Of a DNA stretch of 64,000 nucleotides, positions 15,973 through 24,922 are shown piece by piece. How positions within the stretch are numbered: the stretch's first letter is position 1; each line of letters opens with the position of its first letter. Position numbers and translations under genes: made by a program. Below the pieces are notes generated by a model that saw only the letters and a list, made by a program, of their open reading frames with translations, had not been told where the DNA came from and made no database searches. The stretch spans positions 25,058-89,057 of the forward strand of contig JAOUFJ010000008.1 of NCBI GenBank assembly GCA_029858255.1. The letters are read 5' to 3'. This stretch comes from a candidate division WOR-3 bacterium (GTDB taxonomy: Bacteria > Hydrothermota > Tepidihabitantia > SM23-42).

Positions 15973-17307
15973 ATGAAAACACGATTTGTTTGCCAGCATT
16001 GTGGCGCTTTTGCACCTAAGTGGTTAGGCAGGTGCCCGGAATGTGGGTCGTATGCCTCAATGGTTGAGGAAATAATCGAAAAAAGAAAAGTAACGGGAAA
16101 GGCAAAAGGCGCAGCACCGGTATCTCTGCGTGATATTCCTTTTGCAGAGAAGGATCGAAAGAGCATTGGCATCAAAGAGCTGGACAGGGTACTCGGAGGC
16201 GGTCTTGTTAAGGGTTCGTTGGTCTTGCTTGGTGGTGATCCTGGCATCGGGAAATCCACGTTGATGCTTCAAATTTCGTCACTCATAGCGCGGAAAAAGG
16301 GCCGTGTCCTGTATGCCAGTGGTGAAGAATCGCCGTACCAGATCCGGATGCGGGCCGAGCGGTTAGGAAGTGTTGATGCAGCAATAGATCTGCTCTCGGA
16401 GACCGATTTGGATTCCATAATTGAATCTGCGCGCAAATGCGATCCAGAACTTCTGGTGATCGATTCAATACAGACTACATACAAGACAGGGCTTGCTTCG
16501 GCTCCAGGTTCAGTAGCTCAGGTACGGGAGTGCGGCGGTGATTTGATGCGGTTTGCCAAGGAGAGAGAAATAACAACAGTTTTGATAGGTCATGTAACAA
16601 AATATGGTGTAATTGCCGGTCCCAAGACGCTAGAGCATATTGTAGATACCGTCCTTTATTTCGAGGGTGATAAAGGCCAGCAATACCGTATCCTGAGGGC
16701 AATAAAGAATCGTTTTGGCTCGACAAATGAAATCGGTGTATTCGAGATGACCGAACAGGGGTTAAACGAAGTGGTTAACCCATCCAGTCTTTTCATATCC
16801 GAATCGGTCGCATCGGGTTCTGCAGTAACATCGGTCATGGAAGGTACGAGGCCTCTGTTGGTCGAAGTGCAAGCACTGACCAGCCCGGCGTCTTTCAACT
16901 ATCCCCAGCGCGTGGCGACGGGTATTGACTACAAAAGGTTGGCAATGCTTCTTGCGGTATTGGAGAGACGCGTGGGCATTGGTGTGCACGGTATGGACTG
17001 TTTTGTTAACGCTGTTGGCGGCATCAAGATTAACGAACCCGGATGCGATCTCGGTCTCATTCTTGCCATTGCTTCTTCGGTGAAAAACAAAGTCATTGAA
17101 AAGGGTACTCTGGTAATAGGCGAGGTGGGTCTTGGCGGTGAAGTGAGAGCGGTCTATGGGGTTGAATCAAGGTTGAAAGAAGCTGAGAAGCTGGGTTTTA
17201 AGGTCGGTATCATTCCCGAGAAAAACAAACATGGTTCAGGAAACTTCAATATGAAACTTGTGGGTGTTAGTGATGTGAAAGAGGCTGTGAGAATTGCGTT
17301 GGTTTGA
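15973..17307 (+). CDS. radA: DNA repair protein RadA (Sms)
   Basis: RecA-like ATPase that processes recombination intermediates. The 444 residues show an N-terminal zinc finger (CQHCG...CPECG, residues 7-27) and Walker A GGDPGIGKST near residue 89. The RadA-specific KNRFGSTNEIG is near 240, and a C-terminal Lon-like domain runs from about 270. Length and domain order are normal. It sits 28 bp after mlaD and 25 bp before the PIN/TRAM gene, an order (radA then PIN/TRAM) also known from Firmicutes. Confidence 0.95.
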   Translation: MKTRFVCQHCGAFAPKWLGRCPECGSYASMVEEIIEKRKVTGKAKGAAPVSLRDIPFAEKDRKSIGIKELDRVLGGGLVKGSLVLLGGDPGIGKSTLMLQISSLIARKKGRVLYASGEESPYQIRMRAERLGSVDAAIDLLSETDLDSIIESARKCDPELLVIDSIQTTYKTGLASAPGSVAQVRECGGDLMRFAKEREITTVLIGHVTKYGVIAGPKTLEHIVDTVLYFEGDKGQQYRILRAIKNRFGSTNEIGVFEMTEQGLNEVVNPSSLFISESVASGSAVTSVMEGTRPLLVEVQALTSPASFNYPQRVATGIDYKRLAMLLAVLERRVGIGVHGMDCFVNAVGGIKINEPGCDLGLILAIASSVKNKVIEKGTLVIGEVGLGGEVRAVYGVESRLKEAEKLGFKVGIIPEKNKHGSGNFNMKLVGVSDVKEAVRIALV

Positions 17308-17332
17308 AGCTTATTATTGAGTAGGAGGAAAA

Positions 17333-17962
17333 ATGCTTTTTTTTAAGCGCGAGAACAAATATGTCCTGGATTCTTCAAGCATTCTTGATGGCAGGATAGT
17401 TCAACTGTTCAGCAAAAGATTCTTTGAGGGTAGAATTATTGTTCCTCAGCTTGTGCATGATATCGTGCAGAAGGCAAGCGGTCCCAATTTTGAGAAGGTA
17501 TTCAATTCATTGGCAAGCAACGTGCCCATCGAATATGTATTGGATAAAGGTAATGGGTTGATTGAAGAGATTTGCGTTCTTAGCATCGCCAGTAAGAAAA
17601 AGGCGAAGGTATTCACAGCATCTGATGAACTCTGCAGGCATGCAAAATCCTATCCTTTGGTCAGGGTGATCGATATAAGAGATCTTTATCGGACCCTAAC
17701 CCCCATATTTATTCCCGGTCGTCTGATCGCGGTCAGAGTCCTCAAAAAAGGTTTGCGAGCCAACGAAGGCGTCGGTTACATAGAAGGAGTTAAGATTGTG
17801 GTTGAGAATTCGGCCAAGTATGTGAACCAGGTCGTTAATGCCCGTGTGCAAACGATGATCACGTCGGACAAAGGTAGTTTGGTTTTTTGCAGCATCGAAG
17901 AGGATCCATCAAAAAAGATGGTGCAGGGGCGGGACGACTCTTCACTCGGGGGACCTCGGTAA
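17333..17962 (+). CDS. PIN and TRAM domain-containing protein (YacL-like, without membrane helices)
   Basis: Putative RNA-binding nuclease. The 209 residues begin with a PIN domain (YVLDSSSILDGRIVQLF at 11-27, with acidic Asp13 and Asp19; further acidic positions near 100). From about residue 128 a TRAM domain follows (PGRLIAVRVLKKGLRANEGVGYIEG). YacL proteins usually have N-terminal transmembrane helices; here they are absent and the protein starts almost at the PIN domain. ATG 17333 has GTAGGAGG upstream. Linkage to radA supports the family assignment. The stop overlaps the M42 start as TAATG. Confidence 0.88.
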   Translation: MLFFKRENKYVLDSSSILDGRIVQLFSKRFFEGRIIVPQLVHDIVQKASGPNFEKVFNSLASNVPIEYVLDKGNGLIEEICVLSIASKKKAKVFTASDELCRHAKSYPLVRVIDIRDLYRTLTPIFIPGRLIAVRVLKKGLRANEGVGYIEGVKIVVENSAKYVNQVVNARVQTMITSDKGSLVFCSIEEDPSKKMVQGRDDSSLGGPR

Positions 17963-18978
17963 TGGAGTATCTTGACGGGTTGCTCGAGAAGTTGACCCTG
18001 GCCATTGGCGTCGGCTATGGGGGAGATATTTCTGATGTGATCCTTCAGTGCCTCGATGCTGAAAATATCCCCGCGGTACTGGAAAAAGACGGCAGTGTCA
18101 GTGCCCACCTGAAAGGTGGAGGAAAACGTGGTGTTATGCTGGCGTGTCATGCAGATGAGATAGGATATATGGTGTCGAGGATCGATGTGGAAGGGCGTAT
18201 ATTTCTAAGCGAGATAGGAGGTACCGATGCGCGGATCCTTCCGGGGCAGGAAGTGATAGTCACGGGTAAGAGGAGGCTGAGCGGTTACATTGCCGCAAAA
18301 CCCCCGCATCTTCTCTCGAAGGAGGACCGTGAGAAAGCCCCTCGTCTCGAGGATTTATTTGTTGATACTGGACTGGCGCCTTCGGTAGTAAAGACGGATG
18401 TTCGAATAGGTGATTATGTTACGTTTGCCGGCCTGTACGGGAAATTGCCGGGCGATCTGCGGACGGTAAAAGCGCTGGACAACCGAGCGAGTGTTGCTTG
18501 CGGCATTTTGGTACTCAAGGAGTTGGCAAAGAAGAGAAGCGGTATCGACGTGTATTTTGTTGCCACCAGCCAGGAAGAATACACGGGGCTGGGAGCGAGG
18601 ATTCATGCTTACCGCCTGCCGATTGAATACGGTATTGTCGTTGATGTCTCTCATGCAGAACATCCAGACCTGAAAGATTATGAATATTTTCCATTGAACA
18701 GCGGTCCTACTATACTGCGGGGCGCTACGATACCTGCAGGTCTCTTCGAGCGGCTTACGAAAACGGCAAATAAATTGAAGATACCATATCAGATAGAGGC
18801 AGTACCAAGCGTGACCGGTACTGATGCAGATGATATCGCGTTCAATCGCGATGGCATACCTACATGCGTTTTGAATATACCATTGCGTTATATGCATACG
18901 CCGATTGAAGTAGTATCCTTGAAGGATATTGAACGGACCGCCACATTGATTACACAATTCATAAGAGGGTTCAATTAA
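17962..18978 (+). CDS. M42 family metallopeptidase (glutamyl aminopeptidase / endoglucanase-like)
   Basis: Cytoplasmic tetrahedral aminopeptidase of 338 residues. Metal ligands of the M42 family can be seen in order: CHADEIG (near residue 65), ALDNRAS (near 173), SQEEYTG with the general base Glu pair (near 208), VVDVSH (near 230) and RYMHTPIE (near 313). I chose ATG 17962, overlapping the preceding stop by one base; the open frame upstream lies within the PIN/TRAM gene. A strong terminator follows, so this gene ends the rpoZ-to-M42 transcription block. Confidence 0.9.
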   Translation: MEYLDGLLEKLTLAIGVGYGGDISDVILQCLDAENIPAVLEKDGSVSAHLKGGGKRGVMLACHADEIGYMVSRIDVEGRIFLSEIGGTDARILPGQEVIVTGKRRLSGYIAAKPPHLLSKEDREKAPRLEDLFVDTGLAPSVVKTDVRIGDYVTFAGLYGKLPGDLRTVKALDNRASVACGILVLKELAKKRSGIDVYFVATSQEEYTGLGARIHAYRLPIEYGIVVDVSHAEHPDLKDYEYFPLNSGPTILRGATIPAGLFERLTKTANKLKIPYQIEAVPSVTGTDADDIAFNRDGIPTCVLNIPLRYMHTPIEVVSLKDIERTATLITQFIRGFN

Positions 18979-19016
18979 TGTACGCTTCGTGATGTGAAAT
19001 GGTTGTGAAGGAAACG

Positions 19017-19054
19017 GGCTTAGTCCATATCATGCTGGACTAAGCCTTTTTTTT
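19017..19054 (+). terminator. Rho-independent terminator after the M42 peptidase gene
   Basis: Perfect 11-bp stem GGCTTAGTCCA (19017-19027) with TGGACTAAGCC (19036-19046), an 8-base loop and a run of eight T (19047-19054). It separates the long operon upstream from the mutL promoter. Confidence 0.95.
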
Positions 19055-19072
19055 GGGTGAGTCGTCCATTTC

Positions 19073-19100
19073 TTGACTTTGTCACTATCTTCTATAGAAT
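19073..19100 (+). promoter_or_regulatory. mutL promoter
   Basis: TTGACT (19073-19078), 16-bp spacer, TAGAAT (19095-19100). The mutL ATG begins at 19106, where transcription itself should start, so the mRNA is predicted to be leaderless. Confidence 0.8.
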
Positions 19101-19105
19101 AGAAA

Positions 19106-20740
19106 ATGGCCAAGATTAGAATCCTTTCCGCTGATGTACGCGATAAGATCGCGGCCGGCGAGGTCATTACGCGGCCAGTTTCAGTGGTGAAAGAATTAGT
19201 CGAGAACGCTTTGGATGCCAGTGCCAGGAAAATCGAAATCGAAATCAGTGATGGCGGTAAAACAAAATGTCTGGTCAATGATGACGGATCCGGCATGGGC
19301 AGAGAGGATGCGCAGCTCGCGCTTGAAAGGTATGCAACAAGCAAGATTGGATCACTGGATGATATGGAGCGCGTCAGGACATATGGTTTTCGAGGGGAAG
19401 CACTCGCAAGTATTGTTCAGGTCTCGAAATTCGAGATAGAAACGTCCGATGGTTTGGTGGGAACCAAGATCATTGCCGAAGGGGGGTTGATAAAGCGTAT
19501 CCTCGATTCAGAAAGGCCCCAGGGAACAAGGATAAAGATTGCCGACCTCTTTTTCAATTTACCCCCTCGGTTGAAATTCATGAAGTCTGCAACGTGGGAA
19601 CGGCGTTTGATTGCCGATTTGATAAGTAGCTATGCAGTTATTTCTCCGGATATATCATTCTATCTTGGGGACGATGGCCGAGCGATACTGAACGTGACCG
19701 GAGTAAATTCCACCCTCCAGAGAGTCAAAACCCTATTCCCGAGAAGAATATCCGATTCCTTGGTTGAAGTTGATTTCCAAATTGGGGCTACACACATTGC
19801 CGGTGTAGTATCGCTACCTGGCATGACTGAAAAACATCAGCTTAAATATATATATGTGAATTCAAGGCCTGTGAAGTATCCTCGCATCTATCGTTCATTG
19901 ATCGAGTTATACCAGGACCCTCAATATCCGCCTGCTTTCGCGGTGAACATCATGGTTGACCCCAAGTCTGTTGACGCGAATGTTCATCCAACAAAGAATG
20001 AAGTCAAGTTGAGTGACGAACGGTACATAGTGGATCTGCTATGCCAGGTGGTCAGGCGTGCGATATACAAGAAACCGATGAGCGTGGAGTACGACAGTAC
20101 TGAGCAGAAAGGTAGCCCTGCATTGGTTACAAAAGGATTTGTTCAAGATACTATTTTGCCTTATGGCGAAGGACAGAGATTCGAAGCCGGCCGAACGACT
20201 GAAGAATTTTGGCAGCTCCACGAGACTTATATACTAGCCCAGACCAAATCCGGCATGATCATTGTCGATCAACACGTGGCTCATGAACGTATCATCTATG
20301 AGTCCATAATGCGGGGAAAGGTGCAGTCGCAGCGCCTTCTTTTTCCTATTACGATAGACCTTACTCCAGAAGAGTACAGGATCTATGAAAAGACGAAGCA
20401 TGCCCTCACCGATATGGGCATTGAATTCAAAGAGTTCTCAAGTCGCACAATTGTCATCGACAGCCTACCATCAGATGCACACATAAATCGCGAGGAGATC
20501 GCGGGTATTTTTGGGGAGCTTAGTTCAATAGGCGACCTGATCAAAGAAAAGGCGGAAATCGCCCGCGTTGTCGCATGCCGTGGTGCGATCAAAGCAGGGC
20601 AGAGACTTTCGTCTGTCGAAATGCAATCATTGATAGATCGGCTGTTCGCTACGGAGAATCCCTATACATGTCCTCACGGTCGTCCGATCGTATTAAGGTG
20701 GACGATAGAAGAACTGGCACACAAGTTTGGACGAGGGTGA
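19106..20740 (+). CDS. mutL: DNA mismatch repair endonuclease MutL
   Basis: Mismatch repair ATPase that links MutS recognition to strand removal. The 544 residues include the GHKL ATPase motifs at the N-terminus (KIAAGEVITRPVSVVKELVENALDA, NDDGSGM, TYGFRGEALASI). The C-terminal dimer domain begins about residue 370 and carries the endonuclease-type signature DQHVAHERIIYE and a C-terminal ACRGAIKAGQRLS / CPHGRPI pair. The ATG is fixed by the conserved N-terminal start of MutL and lies only five bases after the -10 box, with no ribosome site. The linker is short, as in many compact MutL proteins. Confidence 0.95.
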   Translation: MAKIRILSADVRDKIAAGEVITRPVSVVKELVENALDASARKIEIEISDGGKTKCLVNDDGSGMGREDAQLALERYATSKIGSLDDMERVRTYGFRGEALASIVQVSKFEIETSDGLVGTKIIAEGGLIKRILDSERPQGTRIKIADLFFNLPPRLKFMKSATWERRLIADLISSYAVISPDISFYLGDDGRAILNVTGVNSTLQRVKTLFPRRISDSLVEVDFQIGATHIAGVVSLPGMTEKHQLKYIYVNSRPVKYPRIYRSLIELYQDPQYPPAFAVNIMVDPKSVDANVHPTKNEVKLSDERYIVDLLCQVVRRAIYKKPMSVEYDSTEQKGSPALVTKGFVQDTILPYGEGQRFEAGRTTEEFWQLHETYILAQTKSGMIIVDQHVAHERIIYESIMRGKVQSQRLLFPITIDLTPEEYRIYEKTKHALTDMGIEFKEFSSRTIVIDSLPSDAHINREEIAGIFGELSSIGDLIKEKAEIARVVACRGAIKAGQRLSSVEMQSLIDRLFATENPYTCPHGRPIVLRWTIEELAHKFGRG

Positions 20741-20750
20741 ACGTTTTACA

Positions 20751-20778
20751 TTGACAGCAGATACAATTTCCGTATAAT
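20751..20778 (+). promoter_or_regulatory. murA promoter
   Basis: Perfect TTGACA (20751-20756), 16-bp spacer, perfect TATAAT (20773-20778). The murA ATG follows at 20785, where +1 should be, so a leaderless mRNA is predicted. Confidence 0.9.
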
Positions 20779-20784
20779 CATCCG

Positions 20785-22047
20785 ATGGCAAGATTTTTCA
20801 TCGAGGGAGGTAAACGACTCTCGGGTGAAGTTAACGTATCCGGTGCCAAGAATTCAGCTTTGCCAATAATCGCGGCTACGCTTCTGACTGACAAAAAAGT
20901 AACACTGAAAAATATACCTGATGTCTTTGATGTCCGAACCATGCTTGAGCTGGTGACTCATCTTGGGGCGCGTGTCGAATTCAGAAGAAACACTCTAGTA
21001 ATACATACACCGAGGGTAAGGCGGTTGGAGGCGCCGTATGACATCGTTACTAGAATGCGCGCATCATACTACGTCCTGGGGGCATTGATTGCGCGCGAGA
21101 AGAAAGCCATTGTGGCAATGCCTGGTGGTTGTGCGATAGGCCCGAGGCCAATTGACCTGCACATCAAAGGTTTCAATACCCTTGGTACGAAGATCGCTAT
21201 CGCCGATGGATATATCAATGCGGATGCGCGCAACCTTCGCGGGCAGAACGTAGATCTGCAGGGACCGAAAGGCACTTCAGTTGGTGCTACCATCAATGTT
21301 ATGCTGGCTGCAAGCGGCGCACGGGGGAAAACAGTCATAAGCCCGGCTGCGGCCGAACCTGAAGTGATCGACGTTGCGAATTTTCTCAAAACACTGGGTG
21401 TTGAGATTGATGGACAGGGGAGTCATGAAATAACGATAAGGGGCTGTGACTGTTTCAATAGCGGGGTCGAGTACAAGATCATCCCCGACCGTATTGAAGC
21501 GGGAACGTTTGCCGTCGCTGCGGCGATAACCCGGAGTAATATATTGATAAAACGAGCAGTTCCTGAACATATGACGAGTTTCCTTGAGAAGCTGCGCGAG
21601 ATTGGCTTAGTTGTGAGAGAAACAGATGATGGCATCGCAATAAACGGTGGTGGGCAGAGAAAAGCCACGAATATCTTTGTCGCACCGTACCCCGGGTTTC
21701 CAACTGACATGCAGGCACAATTCATGGCTCTGCTGTCGACAGTTCCTGGTACAAGTACGATCAAGGAATCGATATTCGAGAATCGTTTCATGCAGGCTAT
21801 CGAGTTGATGCGAATGGGTGCGAATATCACTATTGAGGGTGACACTGCTGTTATCAAAGGAGTAAGAAAGCTTTCTGGTACGCAACTCATGGCATCAGAT
21901 CTCCGTGCATCCTCGGCACTCGTGTTGGCCGGACTTGCGGCCGAGGGGACCACCGTGGTTAGACGGATATACCATCTTGATCGCGGCTATGAAAAATTCG
22001 AAGTGAAATTGCGCAGACTTGGTGCAAGCATACGTCGTGGAAGATGA
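20785..22047 (+). CDS. murA: UDP-N-acetylglucosamine 1-carboxyvinyltransferase
   Basis: First committed step of peptidoglycan synthesis: transfer of enolpyruvate from PEP to UDP-GlcNAc. The 420 residues start with FFIEGGKRLSGEVNVSGAKNSALPI, which fixes the start. The catalytic loop cysteine is in MPGGCAIGPRPIDLH (Cys115 region), the fosfomycin-sensitive form. Further segments EVIDVANFLKTLG and YPGFPTDMQAQ match the family. The gene has no ribosome site; the promoter ends six bases before the ATG. The stop overlaps ispG as ATGA. Confidence 0.96.
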   Translation: MARFFIEGGKRLSGEVNVSGAKNSALPIIAATLLTDKKVTLKNIPDVFDVRTMLELVTHLGARVEFRRNTLVIHTPRVRRLEAPYDIVTRMRASYYVLGALIAREKKAIVAMPGGCAIGPRPIDLHIKGFNTLGTKIAIADGYINADARNLRGQNVDLQGPKGTSVGATINVMLAASGARGKTVISPAAAEPEVIDVANFLKTLGVEIDGQGSHEITIRGCDCFNSGVEYKIIPDRIEAGTFAVAAAITRSNILIKRAVPEHMTSFLEKLREIGLVVRETDDGIAINGGGQRKATNIFVAPYPGFPTDMQAQFMALLSTVPGTSTIKESIFENRFMQAIELMRMGANITIEGDTAVIKGVRKLSGTQLMASDLRASSALVLAGLAAEGTTVVRRIYHLDRGYEKFEVKLRRLGASIRRGR

Positions 22048-23102
22048 AGGAAAAACAGAAGAAAATTGTGCGCATTGGTAGCGTGAAGATCGGAGGTGGA
22101 TATCCAATTGCGGTACAGTCGATGACCAAGACCAAAACGGCTGATATTGCTAAAACCGTTAACCAGATCAGACGGCTGCAGAGGGCTGGTTGTGAGTTGA
22201 TTCGCTGCGCAGTTGTTAGCCGTGATGATGTCGCGGCACTGAGACAGATCAAGAATTCTGTGACTATCCCGGTGATTGCGGATATACATTTCGATTACCG
22301 CTTGGCCCTGGGCGCGATCAAAGCCGGGGTCGACAAGATAAGAATAAACCCGGGTAACATCGGTGACCGTTGGAAAGTAGACGAGATCATCAGGCACGCT
22401 AAGGCGAGTGACATTCCAATCAGAATAGGTGTCAACTCGGGCTCGCTGCCTAAAGAGATACTGGCGAAGCATCAACATCCGACCGTCGATGCTATCGTCG
22501 ATTCGGTAAGAGCGGCAACGGGAGTTTTCATAGAGAATGATTTCACCCAAATTGTTATCTCCGCGAAAGGTGTTGATGTGCGTGAGACGATTGAGGTATA
22601 TAGAATATTGAACGAGCAGTTTGCTTTTCCACTTCATATAGGCATTACGGAAGCCGGATTGCCGTTATGGGGAGCGGTCAAAAGCGCGGTGGGTTTGGGC
22701 ATTCTTCTCTATCATGGTATCGGTGATACAATAAGGGTGTCTTTGACTGCCGACCCCGTGCGCGAAGTCGTTGCAGCCTATGTTGTACTTAGCGCGCTGG
22801 GAATAAGACATAGAGGTCCGATTCTTGTCAGCTGCCCGATGTGTGGTCGATGCGAGGTGGACATGGAGCATATTGCCCGTGATGTTGAGAGACGCTTGAA
22901 AAAGTACGGTTCTTTTATGAAGGTAGCGGTCATGGGTTGCGTTGTTAATGGCCCTGGCGAAGCTCGTGAGGCTGATTTCGGCATTGCATGTGGTAAGGGA
23001 ATCGGTGCCGTTTTTGCGAAGGGGAAGGAGATCCGACGCGTGAAAGAAAGCAAACTTGTTGAAACACTCTTTGAGGTTATCGATGAGAACATTGATAATT
23101 GA
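22044..23102 (+). CDS. ispG: 4-hydroxy-3-methylbut-2-enyl-diphosphate synthase (GcpE)
   Basis: Iron-sulfur enzyme of the MEP isoprenoid pathway. The 352 residues carry the N-terminal TIM-barrel (VKIGGGYPIAVQSMTKTKTAD; DIHFDYRLAL; RINPGNIG) and the C-terminal cluster-binding domain with CPMCGRCEVD and GCVVNGPGEAR. The start overlaps the murA stop by four bases. The 3' end overlaps the next gene by 20 bp. Pairing with murA suggests supply of lipid carrier and cell-wall precursor together. Confidence 0.95.
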   Translation: MKEKQKKIVRIGSVKIGGGYPIAVQSMTKTKTADIAKTVNQIRRLQRAGCELIRCAVVSRDDVAALRQIKNSVTIPVIADIHFDYRLALGAIKAGVDKIRINPGNIGDRWKVDEIIRHAKASDIPIRIGVNSGSLPKEILAKHQHPTVDAIVDSVRAATGVFIENDFTQIVISAKGVDVRETIEVYRILNEQFAFPLHIGITEAGLPLWGAVKSAVGLGILLYHGIGDTIRVSLTADPVREVVAAYVVLSALGIRHRGPILVSCPMCGRCEVDMEHIARDVERRLKKYGSFMKVAVMGCVVNGPGEAREADFGIACGKGIGAVFAKGKEIRRVKESKLVETLFEVIDENIDN

Positions 23103-23688
23103 CAACTATCTTCCGAACTCGCCGCAAGTCGAGAATTTGTATAACGTTCTAAAGGATATAACAGTGCATACCGTCGAGATCAAAGATTATTCTGCAATTC
23201 CTCCGGGAGAAGAATTCAAACTCTACGATGTGATCGTTCTGTCGGGTTCGCAGCGTAAGCTTGCCGAGCCTGGTATCATGGATACTTACGCTTACGAAGT
23301 AGATTTCATCAGGTCGACTGAAAAACCCATGCTGGGCATATGCTTTGGTCACCAGCTTCTGTCGATGGCGTTCGGAGCGGAAGTCATTGATATGGGGATG
23401 AAGGTAGAGGGTTATTACATGGTGGAACGAACGAGTGACAACGAAATCTTTGAGGGTCTGCCAACAAAATTTCTCGTGCTTGAATCACACGAGGAAATGG
23501 TGGTCGATGTGCCGTTTGACTTTGAACTACTCGCCGGTTCTCCGAATTGTCCGATCGAAGTGATGAAGAGTGGGAAATCACCGATTTATGGAGTGCAGTT
23601 CCACCCGGAAAGATTTGACCAGGAGCACCCGGCGGGTAAGTTGATACTAGAGAATTTCTTCAAGTTAGCAAGTTGGTATACCAAGTAA
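23083..23688 (+). CDS. Class I glutamine amidotransferase-like protein
   Basis: A 201-residue class I amidotransferase domain standing alone. The nucleophile elbow GICFGHQL (Cys near residue 87) and the His-Glu pair in VQFHPER are present, so the triad is intact. It lacks a synthetase domain, and no partner amidotransferase acceptor is nearby; GuaA-type or peptidase-like uses are both possible. I chose ATG 23083, which gives the normal beta-strand start (MRTLIIDNY); it overlaps ispG by 20 bp. The function in this operon is not clear. Confidence 0.8.
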   Translation: MRTLIIDNYLPNSPQVENLYNVLKDITVHTVEIKDYSAIPPGEEFKLYDVIVLSGSQRKLAEPGIMDTYAYEVDFIRSTEKPMLGICFGHQLLSMAFGAEVIDMGMKVEGYYMVERTSDNEIFEGLPTKFLVLESHEEMVVDVPFDFELLAGSPNCPIEVMKSGKSPIYGVQFHPERFDQEHPAGKLILENFFKLASWYTK

Positions 23689-23701
23689 AGGGGTTGGGAC
23701 T

Positions 23702-24922
23702 ATGAAGAGGGACATTGATGCATTGATGAAGAAGATGAATGTTGATGCGATATATGCAGAGGGACATGCCAGTCGAGATACAAATATGTACTACTTATTG
23801 AACGGAGCGAACATATTCGCGCACTATATTAAGAAACGGGGAAAACCCGCTTACGTCGTTCACGCGCCGATTGAACGAGAAGTTGCGGCAAAATCCGGCC
23901 ACCGTCTGATCAACATAAACACATATGACCGCCAAAAGTTACTTGAGAAATACAAAGATTTTCAGAAAGCGAATGCGTACTTCATTGCGAAATTGTTCGA
24001 TGACTTGAAGGTAAAGGGCAGTGTCATATTCTACGGCAATTTTCCTCTGGGGGATGGCTACAAGTACATGAAGCACATACTCAGGTTCAACAAGGACGTG
24101 AGATTGCATGATGGTGATGAGAGAGGATTGATTACTTGTGCTCGTTTGACCAAGGGCGAAGAGGAGATTGCACGGATCAGGAGAGTACGCGATGCAGTGA
24201 TCCGCTCGTTCAATGCAATGTTGGCTACCGCCCGCAAATGCAGTATAAGAAACGGTTTTCTCATGGCGGAGCGCAGGCGTAAACTCTTAATAGGCGATCT
24301 CAGGCGTGTTGTCAGACGCGAATTGTTTGCGCATGGCGTCATCGATTCTGGTGGTTTGATCATTGCCCAGGGCCGCGATGCAGGTGTTCCTCATAATAGC
24401 GGCCGCGACCGTCAACCGGTTAGAGCCGGGGTGCCGATAGTGTTTGATATTTTCCCGCAGGAGATTGGCGGCGGATATTTCTTTGATTTTACAAGAACCG
24501 TATGTTTTGGTTCCGCACCGCAACCTGTGAAAGAGCTTTATAAGACGGTTTCATGTGCTTATGATTATGCGTGTAGCCTGCTGAAAGTAGGAAGTAAAAC
24601 ACGGGACATTGAGCAGAAGGTTTGCGAATTCTTTGAAAGGAAAGGGCATAAGACGTTCTTGAGCAATACTAAGACACAGGTTGGCTACTGCCACTCACTC
24701 GGTCATGGTTTGGGCTTGAATATCCACGAAAGTCCTTACTTCAATGTATTCAAGACGAACAAATATCGCATCGAACCGGGTATGGTATTCACGATTGAAC
24801 CCGGATTGTACTATCCCGAGAAAGGTTATGGCGTAAGGATCGAAGATGTCATTCATGTTACGGAGAAAGGTAAGATCGTTAATTTGACAAAATATCCTCG
24901 CAGACTCGTTGTGCCGATTTGA
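23702..24922 (+). CDS. M24 family metallopeptidase (Xaa-Pro aminopeptidase-like)
   Basis: Cytoplasmic dinuclear metallopeptidase of 406 residues: an N-terminal creatinase-like domain (about 1-150) and a pita-bread catalytic domain. Metal ligands appear in order: VFDIFPQ and FFDFTRTV (Asp pair), HSLGHGLGLNIHE (His), FTIEPGLYY (Glu) and VRIEDVIHV (Glu). It is likely to remove N-terminal residues before proline. It overlaps the recombinase start by four bases (TTGA). Confidence 0.88.
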   Translation: MKRDIDALMKKMNVDAIYAEGHASRDTNMYYLLNGANIFAHYIKKRGKPAYVVHAPIEREVAAKSGHRLININTYDRQKLLEKYKDFQKANAYFIAKLFDDLKVKGSVIFYGNFPLGDGYKYMKHILRFNKDVRLHDGDERGLITCARLTKGEEEIARIRRVRDAVIRSFNAMLATARKCSIRNGFLMAERRRKLLIGDLRRVVRRELFAHGVIDSGGLIIAQGRDAGVPHNSGRDRQPVRAGVPIVFDIFPQEIGGGYFFDFTRTVCFGSAPQPVKELYKTVSCAYDYACSLLKVGSKTRDIEQKVCEFFERKGHKTFLSNTKTQVGYCHSLGHGLGLNIHESPYFNVFKTNKYRIEPGMVFTIEPGLYYPEKGYGVRIEDVIHVTEKGKIVNLTKYPRRLVVPI

